From: Lutjanus erythropterus
Taxonomy: Eukaryota > Chordata > Actinopteri > Lutjaniformes > Lutjanidae
Direction: 5' to 3'
Assembly (NCBI GenBank): GCA_020091685.1
Contig: CM034605.1
Span: 12,681,649 to 12,745,648 of the forward strand
Length of the DNA: 64,000 nt
Shown piece after piece: positions 13,651-26,360 of this stretch. Position 1 is the first letter of the stretch. Each line of letters begins with the position of its first letter. The translations under genes and the position numbers were made by a program. Under the pieces are notes generated by a model. That model made no database searches and was not told the DNA's origin. It worked only from the letters and a program-made list of their open reading frames with translations.

Positions 13651-15197
13651 CTTTAAACTTTAAACCAATGTTTTTTTGTTTTTATTTGTTGTAATGTGTC
13701 TGCAGCATCGTCTCTCACTTAAAGCCATCAAATGCAACATTTTCATTTTAAAAAATCTCAATTTCAAACTCAGTCATCACTTATGACCCACTACAAGTGT
13801 GTGGTGGTGTCTGTATCTGCAGAAACTCTGCCCTCTGCCTGTATTTTTCTTATTTTCTCAGTATTTTGTTGTGCTCAGGATGCTTTACCAACCACAAATG
13901 TTGTTATTTGACCTCCTTGGAAAGTCAACAATCAACTATCTTTGTGGTGCATTTAGGAACAGCTCAGACAAATCCTACTGATTCTACCTGTAAATCTGGA
14001 ATTACAATGGAAAATAATTCCAGTAAAACATATTTACCTGCTCCAAACATTTCTACAGGTCTATAAATGGACATTAAATCAAAACAAATTGCCTTTCAGT
14101 GACATCTTAATGTGATGAGAAACAGAAGTTAAAGCTGAGCTTTTCCAACTGATGGGACAGACACCTGGTTGGGTCCAATTTGCAATTAATTAGGCTACAG
14201 TAACTTCTGAAACACACAAAAGCCTTTCAGCTTGAACAACACAGAAGCTAAATGTGTATGGAGAGAGAGGAAACAAGTGAAGGGAAATAAATGAGGGTGG
14301 GTTGGAGGGCAGGGGGGGATTTTTCTCTCTCTTTTTTTTGTATTTTTGCTGCTCTTCTTTCAAACCATGGGGACAAAATGGCTGAATATTTCCGTTTCTA
14401 TTGAGAATAAGGACGACCGAGGGGACTAGATGAAAAAGTCTTTCTCGCAGTCAATAAGGTTGTCAAACTGGTCAGCGGTAATCAGTGCTAATGATGGGTC
14501 TGGGGTCCCTGCTCGGACAAAAGGGGCCCTGCCACTGTTTTGTAAAGGGAAGCGACCGCGGGTCCCTCTCCAAAGAAAAGACTCCTGTGAGGGTAGTCTG
14601 GGGCACAGAAATCACAACTTCTCCAATGTGTGTGTGTGTGTGTGTGTGTGTGTGAGTGGGTGTGTGTGTGTGTGGAGCTCATGGTTGGCCTATTAAAAGG
14701 ATTTAATTACCAGTTGATTGTTTTCTGACTTGTAGTAGCCTACTTACAGGCGCAGCACATGCTTCAGTTATTTCATAAATGATAAATAGGCCTATAGTTG
14801 GTGGGCTGCTGCTGCTGTAAATGAAATAAAAGGCCACATCTTTTCTTTTTTTTTTATTCCTTACCTCATCTTGGCATTGAAAGCATTTCATCTTATATTT
14901 GTGTGACTATATGGTGGGCTGAATGTACTTCACCAGGTATTTCAGTTCCAGAGTATTTTGACAAGTTAAAGGTTGCCAGATAAGTGCGGTTAACTTGCGC
15001 AAGTGGAGGCTCTCCAGCTTTGGTTGTGATATGTGTTGAAGGGCAGGCTGTGGCCTTGACTATATATCTTTACTGTTATTGAATCTGTCAGTGGCATGGT
15101 TCAGCGTGCAGACACTCTGAACGTACAGTATAGTTTGTCAGCATAAATGTCTTCACTGACGTGACAGCAGCCTGGATATCTGTCTGTCTGTACAGCG
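13651..15197. other. Gene-free stretch
   Basis: No supported gene. It includes a (GT)n microsatellite at 14627-14674. The segment 14940-15070 is repeat-free. Confidence 0.55.
14627..14674. repeat. (TG)n microsatellite
   Basis: A TG run with one GAGTGG interruption. Confidence 0.97.
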
Positions 15198-17990
15198 TGA
15201 CTGCATCTGATTGGACTGGATACATATTATAGCCCCTTTAGCTTTTCTTTGACGCTTTAAATACTTTATTTTATCCCAGAATGTTATAAATACATAATTA
15301 CTCTGTTATACCACATAGCCACACAGAGGACTTCCCTTATAAATGATAAATTGTTTAGAATTAGGTTATTACTTAGGTTGTAAACACTTTATAAATCAAT
15401 AATAAACTGCCACAAAACAGTAGATAAAAAGGGCAACCTGTTGCCTGCCAAATAGCGAGACTTAATTTATTTGTATGGTTAAGCTTCAGATCTAATTTAC
15501 AATTGAAAAAGAAAAGTTAAAATAATTTTGTAATGGTTTAAAACAAATAAACTTATATGTAAAAAATATATATAAACAGTTTGTTTTAAAAACTGCCTGG
15601 GCCACCTTAAAACTTTAAGTTGGCTGAGTTTGAAAAGACAAGTTGGGGTTATTTGGTAATGTTTCCAAACAAATCAACTTTTCTCATCAAACTTGATATT
15701 ATTTGAGTTATACTTGAAAACATGTTCAATAAGTTTAAGATATTAAGTTGAACCAACAACTCTTCAGTCACAATGACAAACATTATTCTCTGTTTGAAAA
15801 TTTTGTACCAGCTAACAATAAGACTGTGCCTATCAGTAACTAATAAATGGTTCGTATTTAGGTTATTAATTAGTTGTTAGCATTTTATTAATATTAGTAA
15901 GCTGTTACAATGCATTAGATAAAAATGTCAATAGTGTTGCTTGCCAAATACTGAGCCCACATTTATCTGTACTGTTAAGCCCCAGAGCTTATTGCTTTAC
16001 TTCTCCATCAGCAGCGTTTATACCTGTCAGCTTCATCAGATATTTGTTAATAAGTCACTGGCATTGCACCACCAGCATATCTTAATAGTCAAAAAGTTTC
16101 ATTTGGCATCAAATTAACATATCCAATTAATAGATTCATACACTAAGGCTTTGACAATCTTGGTTACCTTGACATTTTCTGCATGCACTCTTTTACACTT
16201 TACAATGAGGCTTCTTTTTGTCAGTTAAATGCGAGTAACTCATTTGCCAGCAAGGCAGAGTTTGCCTTCATCTGACTGCATCTGTATTATAGCCTTCTGA
16301 CCTATTTTCTTTTTAATAAAATCCTTCAGTATTATAAATGTGTAGTTACCCTGTTATGCTAAGGTCAGTGTAAAACCACTTTACAATACAACAACCCTTA
16401 TAAATTGTTATAATTGAATTATTATTTGGTTGTAAACACTTTAGAAATCATTAATAAGCTATTACAATACAAGGGAAAAGGGCAGCAGTGACCTTTATGG
16501 CCTCATTGTCCACATTTATCTGGAACCTACTTTTAAACTTAAGATCTAATTCACTTTAAAACCAAACCAAACAACACAACAACAAAAAAGTTTTAAAACT
16601 GTTTCTTGGCTGCCTTACAATTTTAAGTTGACTGTATTTGAAAAAACAAGTTAAAGTTATTTTTGATGATTCAACACAAACAAACTTTTCCTAGTGAAAT
16701 AAACTTGATATTTATTCAGTAAGAAAACTATGCTTAAGATTTTCGCAATTTAAAAGGTCAGTTCTTCACTTCACACAAAGACGTTACAGCTGCAGCTGCT
16801 CCTGTTGGAGCTGCTTTGTTCCAGCACTGCCACTAATACAATAAGTGAAGCTGCTCTCAGTGAATTTATTAAATTGTCACTGAAATCATTCATCATGGTT
16901 TTCATGTCAAAACTGTGAAAACAACCAGCCATGGTTTAACGCGTATTAGAGAAACAAGTTTTCATTATGTTTTCCCCAAACTATAAAAAAGAACTCTCTA
17001 AAGAGTTTTAACTCTGCACACTGTTAATATGCTGATCATGTTTCTCTAGAAACTTAATTTAATAATTTGATTGAACTCTATACAGTCACATTCATTAAAC
17101 TCATCAGTCCAAGTCAAAAGACTTCAAGTTAGAAAAACTTTAAAAAAGGAATGTTCCGTTAAATTAACTTGAACAAATAAAACTTGTGTATTTATGTTAA
17201 GTTAATGAGAAAAGATTAGCTGATTTTACTAAATTCCAATATGTTTTTTATAGTGCTGCCTCCTTAGCTTAGTTTGTCTTATCCATCAGCCAGCATTGAT
17301 ACCTGTTAGCTTCATCACATTTTTGTTAATAAGATAGTAGCATTTAACCACCATCACCATATCTTAATAGTCAAAAAGTTTAATTTGTCATATCAAAGTA
17401 ACATATCATATTACCAGATTCATACACAAAGACTTTTGCAGTATTGACATTTTCAGCATGCATCCTTCTACAATAAGGTCGAGCCTGACTGATATTCTTT
17501 ATACAGAATACAATACACAGAAAATAGTACATAAATGCATTTTGTGCAATGATCCTTCAAATGTGGGTACCAATAACTCATGACAAAGATATTATGATAG
17601 ATATTGATAGATATATTATGGAGACAGGATATTTTACAGTTTAACAATGAATTTTATTGTCTAAAATGACATCAGGGCCGATATAGCAGTGGTAGGCCAG
17701 TACTGGTCCAATAATATCGATCCACTGTATATCGGTCGGGCTCTACAATAAGGCTTCTATTTGCCTGTAATAAGTGGTAGTAACTCATTATTACAATTAA
17801 TTTGTAGTTAGCAGTGACATGGTCTTGCCAAATAGTGAGCCCACATTGATGTATGAAAACTATAACTTATTTATAATTGTTTATCAAAGATTAATAAAGT
17901 GTTTACAAGGTAATTGATAACCTAAATATAAACCATGATAAGGGTAGTCCTACTGTTAAGTGGTACCATCAACACTAGTACTAATTAATA
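15198..17990. repeat. Array of diverged ~1.1-1.3-kb repeat units
   Basis: The landmark TGACTGCATCTG occurs at about 15198 and 16273. TTGTAAACACTTTA with an AATAAACTG/AATAAGCTATTACAA tail recurs near 15380, 15870 and 16430, and in inverted form near 17890. ATATCTTAATAGTCAAAAAG occurs near 16078 and 17360. A MITE interrupts the second copy (17479-17743). These are old duplications of a dispersed element rather than clean satellite DNA. Confidence 0.7.
17479..17743. mobile_element. MITE with terminal inverted repeats and intact target duplication
   Basis: The element begins TCGAGCCTGACTGATAT and ends ATATCGGTCGGGCTC, whose reverse complement GAGCCCGACCGATAT matches the start. It is flanked by direct copies of TACAATAAGG at 17469-17478 and 17744-17753. 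An 8-10-bp duplication suits hAT-type elements; the superfamily is inferred. Confidence 0.85.
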
Positions 17991-17999
17991 CTTAAATAA

Positions 18000-18950
18000 G
18001 CTTATTACTGTATTTTTAGTGCATGAAAAATTATGTTGGAGTGGTGTTTACAAAGTAAATGTGTAGAGGACCTCTGAACTGTCACATCTGCTGCTGCTGT
18101 ATGATTTAGAGTGTTTATGCCCAGTCCTAGAAAGGAGTCCAAACTGGATTTGTATTTGTAAGGTGAGTTGTTTACAGGGCAGAGGGGTGGTATGTAAAAA
18201 TGTAGCTATAGGGTGACACACAGTATAACTTATTTACAATATATCCAGCAGAGAGGAAGAAGGTCAAACATATGAAATGCTGTAGAGACGGCCTTGTCCA
18301 ACTCTCTCCTCTTTTAAGTTTCCACTCCAAACTTGGGGGGATGAAGGTGAGGACACTTTGCACTGTAGCAGTCTGTGTGAAAGTGAATGGTTGCTTCATA
18401 ACAGAAAACCAAACACTTTAATGTGCAGTTTTAAAAATAACCGTTCCTCCAGCTTTTAAGATGTGAGAGTCAAGTAACTTTGAAGCGTCCACCCTTTAAG
18501 TGTCATCTCTCAGTCTCCGAAAACCCACCGCCACTGATGTTCAAAACCTTTTTACCGCAACTCTGTGCTTTCTCTACACTGCTAGACTGATATATTTAAT
18601 GATCTGCAATCACGACGAGATGATCAAAAGTCAACAACAGCAACAGTTGTTGAGGGGCCCCAAAACGCTATTAAGGGTCCATTAAGTGTAGGCTGTGCTA
18701 CCTTAAACCTGATTTCTGTCTGTCGGGAGGAGATCTAAAATCAAAAATGGCATTAAAGTTGATTCTCTTCTAAAGTTTAACATGTACCGAACAACTTTTA
18801 TTGAACAACTGTTTTGAAATTGATGGACATACTCAGTGCTTCAAAACACTAAACAACATACTGCGGATAAACAAATTAACACCTCATGTAATTAAATATT
18901 TTGTCGTTGAAACACCTTCATGGTAACAGACGCCAAAGTGACACGTCCAT
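18000..18950. other. Gene-free stretch, nothing recognised
   Basis: Only short chance open frames; no repeat family was identified except AT-rich words. Confidence 0.5.
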
Positions 18951-18952
18951 TG

Positions 18953-19915
18953 TAAAAGTAGTATAAGTAAAAATATTGTTAAAGTAAAAGTATTAAAAAT
19001 CTGATGCTTAAGTCCAAAAGTATAACCATCAAAATATATTTAAAGTACCAAAAGTAAAAGTACTCATTAGGCAGCCCATTACAGAATAATGTATATCATA
19101 TTATTGGAATATAATTGAATGCATGTGTGATTTTAATGTAGGGCAGGTTAAGGTGGAGCTAATATTAATTGGTTTATATACTACTGTATAGCTTTATCTA
19201 TAATAATAAGGTATCGTATCTGTTGTTAAAATTTTGTATTTATAATGCAATTTGGTAAAGTAGCTAGTAACTTAATTAAATAAATGTAGTGGAATACTCA
19301 AGTGCAAGTACCTCAAAATAGTACTTGAGTAAATGTACTTACTTACTTTACACCACTCTCTTTTATTTCTAAGTAAAAGTAGCAATACAGTGTAGAAATA
19401 AGAGTAATAAGAGCAAGAGTCATGCATTCAAAAAAATCAAGTACAGAAGTATGAATCAAAATAAACTAAAATATAAGTAAATATACTCATCATGCAGAAT
19501 GGCCCCTTTCAGAATCATACATCTTCTGTATATTATGTTATTAGACTATGTAAGCATCACTAATGTTTCAGCATGTAACATAAAGGTGAAGAATGGCCAA
19601 TTTTAGAACAATTTATGTTACTGGATTTTAATTATTGATGCATTATTGTTACTTTATATACTGTTGGTAGTATAATTTATAGCAATAATTCATAATTTAT
19701 TAGTTGATTGATATTTTATGTGATTAATTGGAATTTGCAAAGTAATCAGTAACTAAAGTTACTGTATCAAATAAATGTTGTGGAATAAAAAGTACGATAT
19801 TTGCCTCTAGAATGTCATGAAGTATAAAGCAACTGAAATACTCAAGTAAAGTGCAAAACTTTGTTTAAGTAAAGTACTTGAGCAAATGTACTTAGTTACT
19901 TTACACAACTGGTAG
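18953..19915 (-). mobile_element. Family B dispersed repeat (AAGTACTTTTACTT type), two tandem copies
   Basis: Two minus-oriented copies (about 18953-19362 and 19366-19915). Both end in AGTACTTGAG-AAATGTACTTA followed by TTACTTTACAC-AC. Both contain AGTAAAAGTACTCAT or the variant ATACTCATCATGCAGAATGGC. I recognise this as a widespread fish repeat; its class is unknown to me. Confidence 0.75.
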
Positions 19916-20397
19916 TGCAACATTCAACCTGGTATCACACTGCAACATTAGATTTATAGTGTGCACAGTGATATAATAATGGACAGCTGGAAACATGCAG
20001 ATAGTTTGCCTGAGAAACCAGTTTGAGATACTGTTTTAATGTGGTTGCAGACACCTGATCAGGACCTGCTGCATCCATGCAATCCTCTCAGCCAAGTAGC
20101 ACTCGAATGTTGTCACTGAAGGTTGTTCAAACAATGTACAGTAAAAGGTATTTTATTAATCTAGAAGTAGAGGATCATCATCCAGCGGGAGATGTTTGTG
20201 TTTATACTCTGTCAGGCTCTGCAGATCTTTCCACTGGTGGAATGTAACTATGTACATTTGCTCAAGCACTGTACTTAAGTGCAATTTTGAAGTACTCTGC
20301 TGGAGTATTTCCATTTTTTGTTACTTTACACTTCCTCTCCACAACATTTATCTGCCAACTTTAATTACTTTCAGACTCAGATTATTAATACAATGTA

Positions 20398-20802
20398 CAC
20401 TCACTGTCCACTTTATTAGATACACCTGTACAGACTCATGTAAATCAATACAACTGTTCTGCTATAAAGTCTACATTTATGATGACGCCGTCGGTAATTT
20501 TTTTAAATAAATTGTACGTTTTAGGACTGAGGTTAGTGATGTCTAGTGCTGGGCTGCATTATATTTAGATGTTTCTAGTATTTGACCCCCCTTATGTATG
20601 TAAATAGGGACGACAAAAAATCAGAAACACCTCTCAATATAATGCAGTTCGTTACAACAGCTGCTTTAATGATGACCTCAATAATATACATATAATTCAA
20701 TTTACACATTAAAACGAAATTGAACATCATGAGCACTGTAAATATAGATGTTATAGCAGAGCTTTTATATCAGACTGCAACAGATAAAGTGGCCACTGAG
20801 TA
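20398..20802. mobile_element. TIR element nested in family B (CACTGTCCACTTTATTAG ends)
   Basis: The left end CTCACTGTCCACTTTATTAG pairs with the right end AGATAAAGTGGCCACTGAG, an imperfect inverted repeat of about 20 bp. TA dinucleotides adjoin both ends, so a TA target duplication is possible. It is non-coding. Confidence 0.75.
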
Positions 20803-20944
20803 TATTATCAACTACTAAATCAGGATGTATGCCTACTATTATAGATCAAGCTAAACTAAAATGAGCCCTGACTTTACCAGCTGCAACAGTAGTGCTGCTT
20901 TGATAATCTCATATATGTTTCTGTTGCAAAATGGATTCTTTAAT

Positions 20945-21249
20945 GCTAAGGCTGCACAATTAATAACAATATTATCGAAACTGCAATGTAGCCAAGTGCA
21001 GTATATCAAATTGCTGTTTTTAAAGTAACAATTTGTGAGAGAACAGCATTATAATGAAGTGCTGTAGTTCTGCAGAGAAGCCCTGATCTACAAATCTTGT
21101 TCTCCGGATGTAATAAAACATGTTTATTTGGTGCAGACACCAACAAAAATCACATCATCACTATTTTAATAGCTTTTAAAATTACAATTGCAATTTCAGT
21201 AAAAATAATTGTATTATGACTTTTTCAAAAAACATATTGTGCAACCCTA
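20945..21249. mobile_element. Family C MITE (GGCTGCACAATTAAT ends)
   Basis: It begins AAGGCTGCACAATTAATAAC and ends ACATATTGTGCAACCCTA. The termini are inverted (GGCTGCACAAT / ATTGTGCAACC). A second copy is at 57386-57990. Confidence 0.8.
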
Positions 21250-21825
21250 TTTGATACTGTTATCTCTGTACTTTATTTTTGAATCCATGCATTTTTCTTC
21301 TCTGTGGTATTGCTACTTTTACTTTATTTGACAAATTGAGATTATAATCCAATAATATGATATATTATTCTGAAATGGGCCATTCTACACGATTAGCACG
21401 ATTAATTTTGGTACTATTTTGCATGCTAATACTTTTGTAGTCCACTTTTAATTGCGTAAAGTTTTGCATGCAGGACTTGTAGCATTGTGTAACATGCTTC
21501 TACCACCACTGGATCCATCTACACTTTTGTCCCTGCTTTATTTGTCCTTACAATTAGCCCCTCGGTGTCCAAAAGGTGTCCAAAAGTTCACTGTCTGGAC
21601 TTTGCAACCAAGGTTGTAAATTAACTTTTTAAAATGTGAACGTGTTCCAGCCACTGACAGAAAAATGTTCAAATTCAGCAGCCACTCAAAAGTAAATCAA
21701 TATTTGTGTCTGAAATCTACTAGCTACTTACATATTTGACCAACATTTGGCTGGTGCTAATTACCAACCCTGTTTGCAACCTATATTTTTTGCACAAAAA
21801 CAATAAATTAATAGACCTACTATTG

Positions 21826-21887
21826 AACAACAACAATAATAATGATAATGATAATAATGATGATGGTGATGATGATGATAATAATGA
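21826..21887. repeat. AAT/GAT-type trinucleotide-rich microsatellite
   Basis: Imperfect AAT, GAT and GGT repeats within a chance open frame. Confidence 0.9.
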
Positions 21888-22129
21888 AAACCGTGCATCA
21901 GAGGAGGGCTACTACTGTCACGCCGTCACATTCGGCCACTCAACATGCCTCCTGAAGTGGTGGAGGTCACTCAGCAGGGGAAACTTGTCCTTTTCAACAG
22001 GCCTTTTGTTCTCCAGCCTCTTGGTTTTTCAGCCACTCTCCATCCTCAGCGCACTCCAGCAACTTTTTTTTTTTTTTAAACCACCATTGCTCGTTGTTTA
22101 CAAGGTTAAACGAGAAACTCTCGCTGGGT

Positions 22130-22480
22130 GATCTTTTCAAAAACTCGCCATCAAAATAGTTTGTTCCTTCCAAGCAGCAAAGGAATCAACAGCAGGCTGT
22201 GTATTTCTGTCAGCTCATTGTGCACAGAAGGCCATGAATTTATATCAAAAATATTCATTTGAAAAACACCCTTTTCCCCCTCGGTGGTTTCCAACATTGC
22301 AAATATTGATTATTTTTGTAGGCTTTTGAATGTTTGTGTGATTCATCACATGTTATTGTGAACTGGTCGATGTTTTTCTCCCACCAGAGAGGTTTGCTTT
22401 TCAAGGAATAAGAAACAATCTCATTTATGGTGTGTTGCTGCTTCATCTTCTGAAGGCTTCAAAGCATCATGCCATCATGA
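22130..22480. promoter_or_regulatory. Candidate conserved block in six6-six1 intergenic DNA
   Basis: Repeat-free sequence with TTTATATCAAAAATATTCAT and GCAAATATTGATTATTTTTG. It lies just left of the CTCF-like motif at 22514. Function is inferred only. Confidence 0.25.
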
Positions 22481-22513
22481 CAAAACAGAAAAAAAGGAAA
22501 CAGCGTGCTTGGG

Positions 22514-22530
22514 ACGCCCTCTGGTGGCCA
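22514..22530 (-). promoter_or_regulatory. Strong CTCF-like motif, pointing left
   Basis: On the minus strand the bases read TGGCCACCAGAGGGCGT, a near-perfect fit to the core CTCF consensus CCACYAGRKGGCRC. Confidence 0.6.
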
Positions 22531-22839
22531 TAATTTCTTACACAAGGGATCCTGCAAGTTGGTCAACCACTTGTGCAGCTTTTCTTACAATTTAAACCCA
22601 AAACAAACGAAAATTAAGTTGGATATTAGATGCAGGATATTACACTCCATCCAAGCAAACGGTTCATAGTATATTTGTCCTGAAGGTTAATTATATATTG
22701 TTTTAATGTATTTAGTCCAACTGTTATGTCAGGGAAATACGAAATGCTTTCATTTTACTTTTGCTTTATCTTGCAGTGAATTATTCTAAGCTTTTAAGAG
22801 TTGCATTTAAAGGTTTTTGACTCTGAAGTATTGCTACTT

Positions 22840-23550
22840 TTACTTATAAGTAAAAGACAGTGGTTTGAAGTAACTAAGTACAAGTACTGTATTGTACAAT
22901 TTTGAGTTATTTGCATGTCAGTATTGCCATTGAATGCTGTTTTTTTTAAACTTATCCTCCACTACATTTATTTGATAACTTTAGTTACTAGTTTCTTTGT
23001 GGAGTCAGATTACGAAGACAGCGTATAAATTAACAAAAAAACATGATGCATTGTTATAGCTTTATTTACCCCGCAGTATTTAAAGTAGCTTTATGTTTAC
23101 CCCACGTACAATCCAGTAATAGAATACATATGACCTGATTCTTAGATGTGCTATTCTGCATAATGAGTATTTTTAGTTTTGTACTTTAGCTTTACTTTAA
23201 TGCAAATACTTTTGATTAAAGGTAGGGTCTGTAGGATTTGCCCGAGCTGTTCTTAAACGCATCAGGACGTCAAATACGAGCGTTTTTGGATTGGTGAAAC
23301 GCTCGGAGCACAGCGAAATTTAAAAAACAAACAGAAAGCAAAAAAAAAGAAAAAGAAAGAAAGAAAGAAATACGTGCAGAGGGCAGGATATTTGCAGACA
23401 CAGACACCAGCACACACTTCTATTGGGCCATACGTGATGATTGAAAGGGTTTATGTTTGTTTGAGTCTATGTGTTCTTTTCTCTTACTTGCAACAGAGTA
23501 TTTCTACACTGTGGTTTTACTACTTTTACTTAAATTACTTAAGTGTGCTG
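22840..23550 (+). mobile_element. Family B copy interrupted by a family E element
   Basis: Family B is seen at about 22840-23215 (AAGTAACTAAGTACAAGTACTG start) and 23488-23550 (TTTACTACTTTTACTTAAATT). The gap holds the AAAGGTAGGGTCTGTAGGATTTG element at 23217-23455. Confidence 0.65.
23217..23455 (+). mobile_element. Family E dispersed repeat, copy 1
   Basis: Starts AAAGGTAGGGTCTGTAGGAT, contains CACACTTCTATTGGG and GTGATGATTGAAAGGG, and has a GAAA-rich run at 23341-23370. A second copy with the same word order is at 48764-48950. Confidence 0.7.
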
Positions 23551-24079
23551 TCAGTGGCAGCTGATTAGATTAGATCAGATTAGATTTAAAGATTGAGGCT
23601 AGCATAATGCATGACCCTGGCTCCAGTTAAAAATGACGGACAGTCAGCCATGTCCGCAGAAGTTAAATGTAGGGTCAGCAAATGCAGATTTTTACGGATC
23701 AGTTCATCCTTCGGATCAACGGTGAAGCGCTGCAGGAGACTTTCAGCACCACGGACAGCGACACCACTCTCTTCACCTAATTCATCAGTAATCTGTTTCA
23801 TAATTGATCAGATCACTATCGATTTTTTTTTCTATGTGAAAGTGGTCACCAGAGGTTACTTTAAGTTTGTGCAATAAGTCTTTTTAACCCTCTGTACAGT
23901 GTCGTCTGTTTAATTGCGTGCGCGGCTCAAGATCTTCGCCCGCATGAGCGATTCTGGCCATTTTCACATTATTGGCGCATGTGGTTTACAAAGTTCTTCG
24001 ACCCATTTGTAGCAACATTTTAACATAAGTCAAATCCAAAACACGTCTAACACTGGTCAAGACAAAAACATGTCTATCG

Positions 24080-24360
24080 TGCACTACAAGGCCAAAAGTA
24101 TGTGGACACCTGGCCATGGTAACCACATGTGATTATCCAACATCTGACTTTATAACAGGACTTCAGTCTTCTGAGGAGGCGCTCCACGCGATTCTGTAAC
24201 CAGGCTGCAGACATGTGGTCCCATTCAGCCATCGGAGCGGACTGCACCATTAAAAGTTGATCACTGATGTTGGACAACAGGGCCTGCAGTCTGCGATAAG
24301 TCAACCCGAACAGTGATGGATGTGAGGTTCTTGCACCAAAGTTAACGACACATCTCTTGG
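24080..24360 (+). mobile_element. Degraded fish transposon fragment (GGCCAAAAGTATGTGGACACC type)
   Basis: It starts AAGGCCAAAAGTATGTGGAC and has CCCATTCAGCC and CACTGATGTTGGACAACAGGGCCT in order. I recall this as a common dispersed fish repeat with Tc1-like features. A 76-residue minus-strand open frame within it is a possible but unproven transposase relic. Confidence 0.5.
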
Positions 24361-25960
24361 CACTGGCATGATAAATCAGGTAAGGGCTTACTCAACATTG
24401 GAAACACGCCATTATCTGACATATAATAGCATTAAGATTTACCTTAGTCTAACTAAGAGACCTGTAGGCCGGATACCCTCCATATGCACAACAAAAGCAT
24501 AAGTCTCGACTGTACTCTGTAATATTACCCACAGACACACAATAGTTCCCACCGAGACCAAGCACCAGGGCGACAGTGGCAAGGAAAAACCTCATTTTAT
24601 CAGTTTAATCTCGAATCTTGTTACTCAGTCTGATCTTAAGTAATTGGTGATTTCAGTATTCAGCTGAATAAGACCTCTGACCCCAAAGCGTGTTTTTTGG
24701 CACTTATTTATACTTCTGGTATCAATCAGTTTGTACATGAACCTACTCTGGGGGAAAATTGTAAATTTTTTTATATTTTCCTTTAAAATTCACAGACTTC
24801 TTGAAATGCACTAGTCATCTTTTGATATAACAAACATACATATGTACCATAATTAATAATACAATTGATATATTTACGCTAATAAGGACAATACCATAAT
24901 ATTCAACTTAATGAAAGAAGTCATTGGGGGCAACTGTGAAAGTGAAAAATAAGTCATATTAACCCACGTTATTCTAAATAAAAGCACACCTCAAAGTAAT
25001 CACATCAGTGCTGTAGTATCTAATAATATTTAAGTTTTCTTTTGTATATCGTTAAAACTATTTTAGACGTCAGACATCTTATGCAGTTAAAGGAAAAGTC
25101 TATTTCTATTTTTGCAGAAGACTAGGCAGTTACTGTAGTGATAACTAGATTTTAATTATTAGAATTGAGGTAAAGTAATTTTACATATAAATTTACAGGA
25201 AATGATCATTTTCTAACAGAAAAGTATGTCAACACAGACAAACAAGGTGCTTACACTGGACCATGTGGCTTGTGGGCAATCATGACCCAGTGTTACAGCT
25301 GTCCCCAATCTTGCAGCCATGATAAAATCTTGTATATTAGCTAACAACAACTATATTAGCATAGTTTATTCATATTATTTTTTAACCGATAACATAGAGA
25401 TAAAATTGATTTGAGTTTATATAATCTGCCGAGGTGAAATGATTCTGTGCAGAGTGGGTGTCATCACTGTAGTTCATGTCTGATTGGGGGAAGTAAGTGC
25501 GTTACAGTTTCCCCTAGTCTCCCCTTCTTTCTGATAGATAGCCTAAATTTGTGTGAAACTTGACCACTGTGCTTTACTGTCTCATCTTTGACTATGCTTT
25601 AATTGTGGTTTGCTTTTAGGATAATATTAACTGTAAATAAAAGATATAGATTTTTTTTAACCTTCCTTTCTTCCTCTGTGGCTGAAAACAGTTGCAACAA
25701 CCTCAATTAAGTCCAGGCAGCCTGCAGATAGCCTGACAGGTGAAACTCAGGGCAAACAAAAGCCTGGGAAGCACATTGCTTTGAGCGCACAGTTACAAAT
25801 GAAGGAGTGGAAATTACGCCCTTTGCTTGACTTTACTTAAAATGTTCAAATTCTATCTTTAAAATTACCCCACATGTAAGGAAATCCCATATCGGTCTAC
25901 ATATCGATCCACTGCTTCATACAGTGATGGTGATGGTGCACGTTATAACTTGAGAAGAGC
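24361..25960. other. Gene-free AT-rich stretch
   Basis: No gene, RNA or confident repeat was recognised. Confidence 0.5.
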
Positions 25961-26360
25961 TCTGTAAGTTTGTCTTAACAGATATCGATCGGCCCCGTTC
26001 CGTTCTGCTTTCAATCATGTTCATGTTCAAGCCACGAGTCGCGCTTCGTACGTTTCGGCAGGCGGATCAATCAACCAATCGATCCATCGCTGCAACCTTG
26101 GCTCGTGTGCGCCGTTGTTTGTTAGCAGATACAATGCGCACAATGAGAGGCAATTACGAGGCCGGTGAAGTCAGCCAGTGTTCACATCACACAAAGAGGA
26201 CTGATGTCGGCCAGGAGCCTCCGCCCGCCTGTTATTAGAGCTGTAAGTGGCCTTTGTTTTGACAAGCGGCAAAATATGATGAGAAAACACGCTCTCGGTG
26301 CAGTCCCAGTGCATTGTGGGAACACTTATATCGACGGAGCAGATTGTGGGTGAAGCTGAC
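25960..26360. promoter_or_regulatory. Candidate conserved block, mid-intergenic
   Basis: GC-richer, CpG-containing, repeat-free sequence. It has GATATCGATCGG, clustered ATCAATCAACCAATCGATCC, a GGCAATTACGAGG homeodomain-like core and a Sox-like CCTTTGTTTTGA. Open frames across it are short and unrecognised. A regulatory role is inferred. Confidence 0.35.

Larger units (their letters stand above)
20228..21520 (+). mobile_element. Family B copy interrupted by two other elements
   Basis: Family B sequence is seen at 20228-20397, 20803-20944 and 21250-21520 in one orientation, ending near TCTACCACCACTGG. The gaps are filled by a TIR element at 20398-20802 and by a family C MITE at 20945-21249 (separate entries). 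Confidence 0.7.

Noticed and set aside
24074..24304. 76-codon minus-strand frame as a live transposase gene
   Set aside because: Too short and lying in a degraded repeat; kept only as a possible relic within the mobile-element entry.
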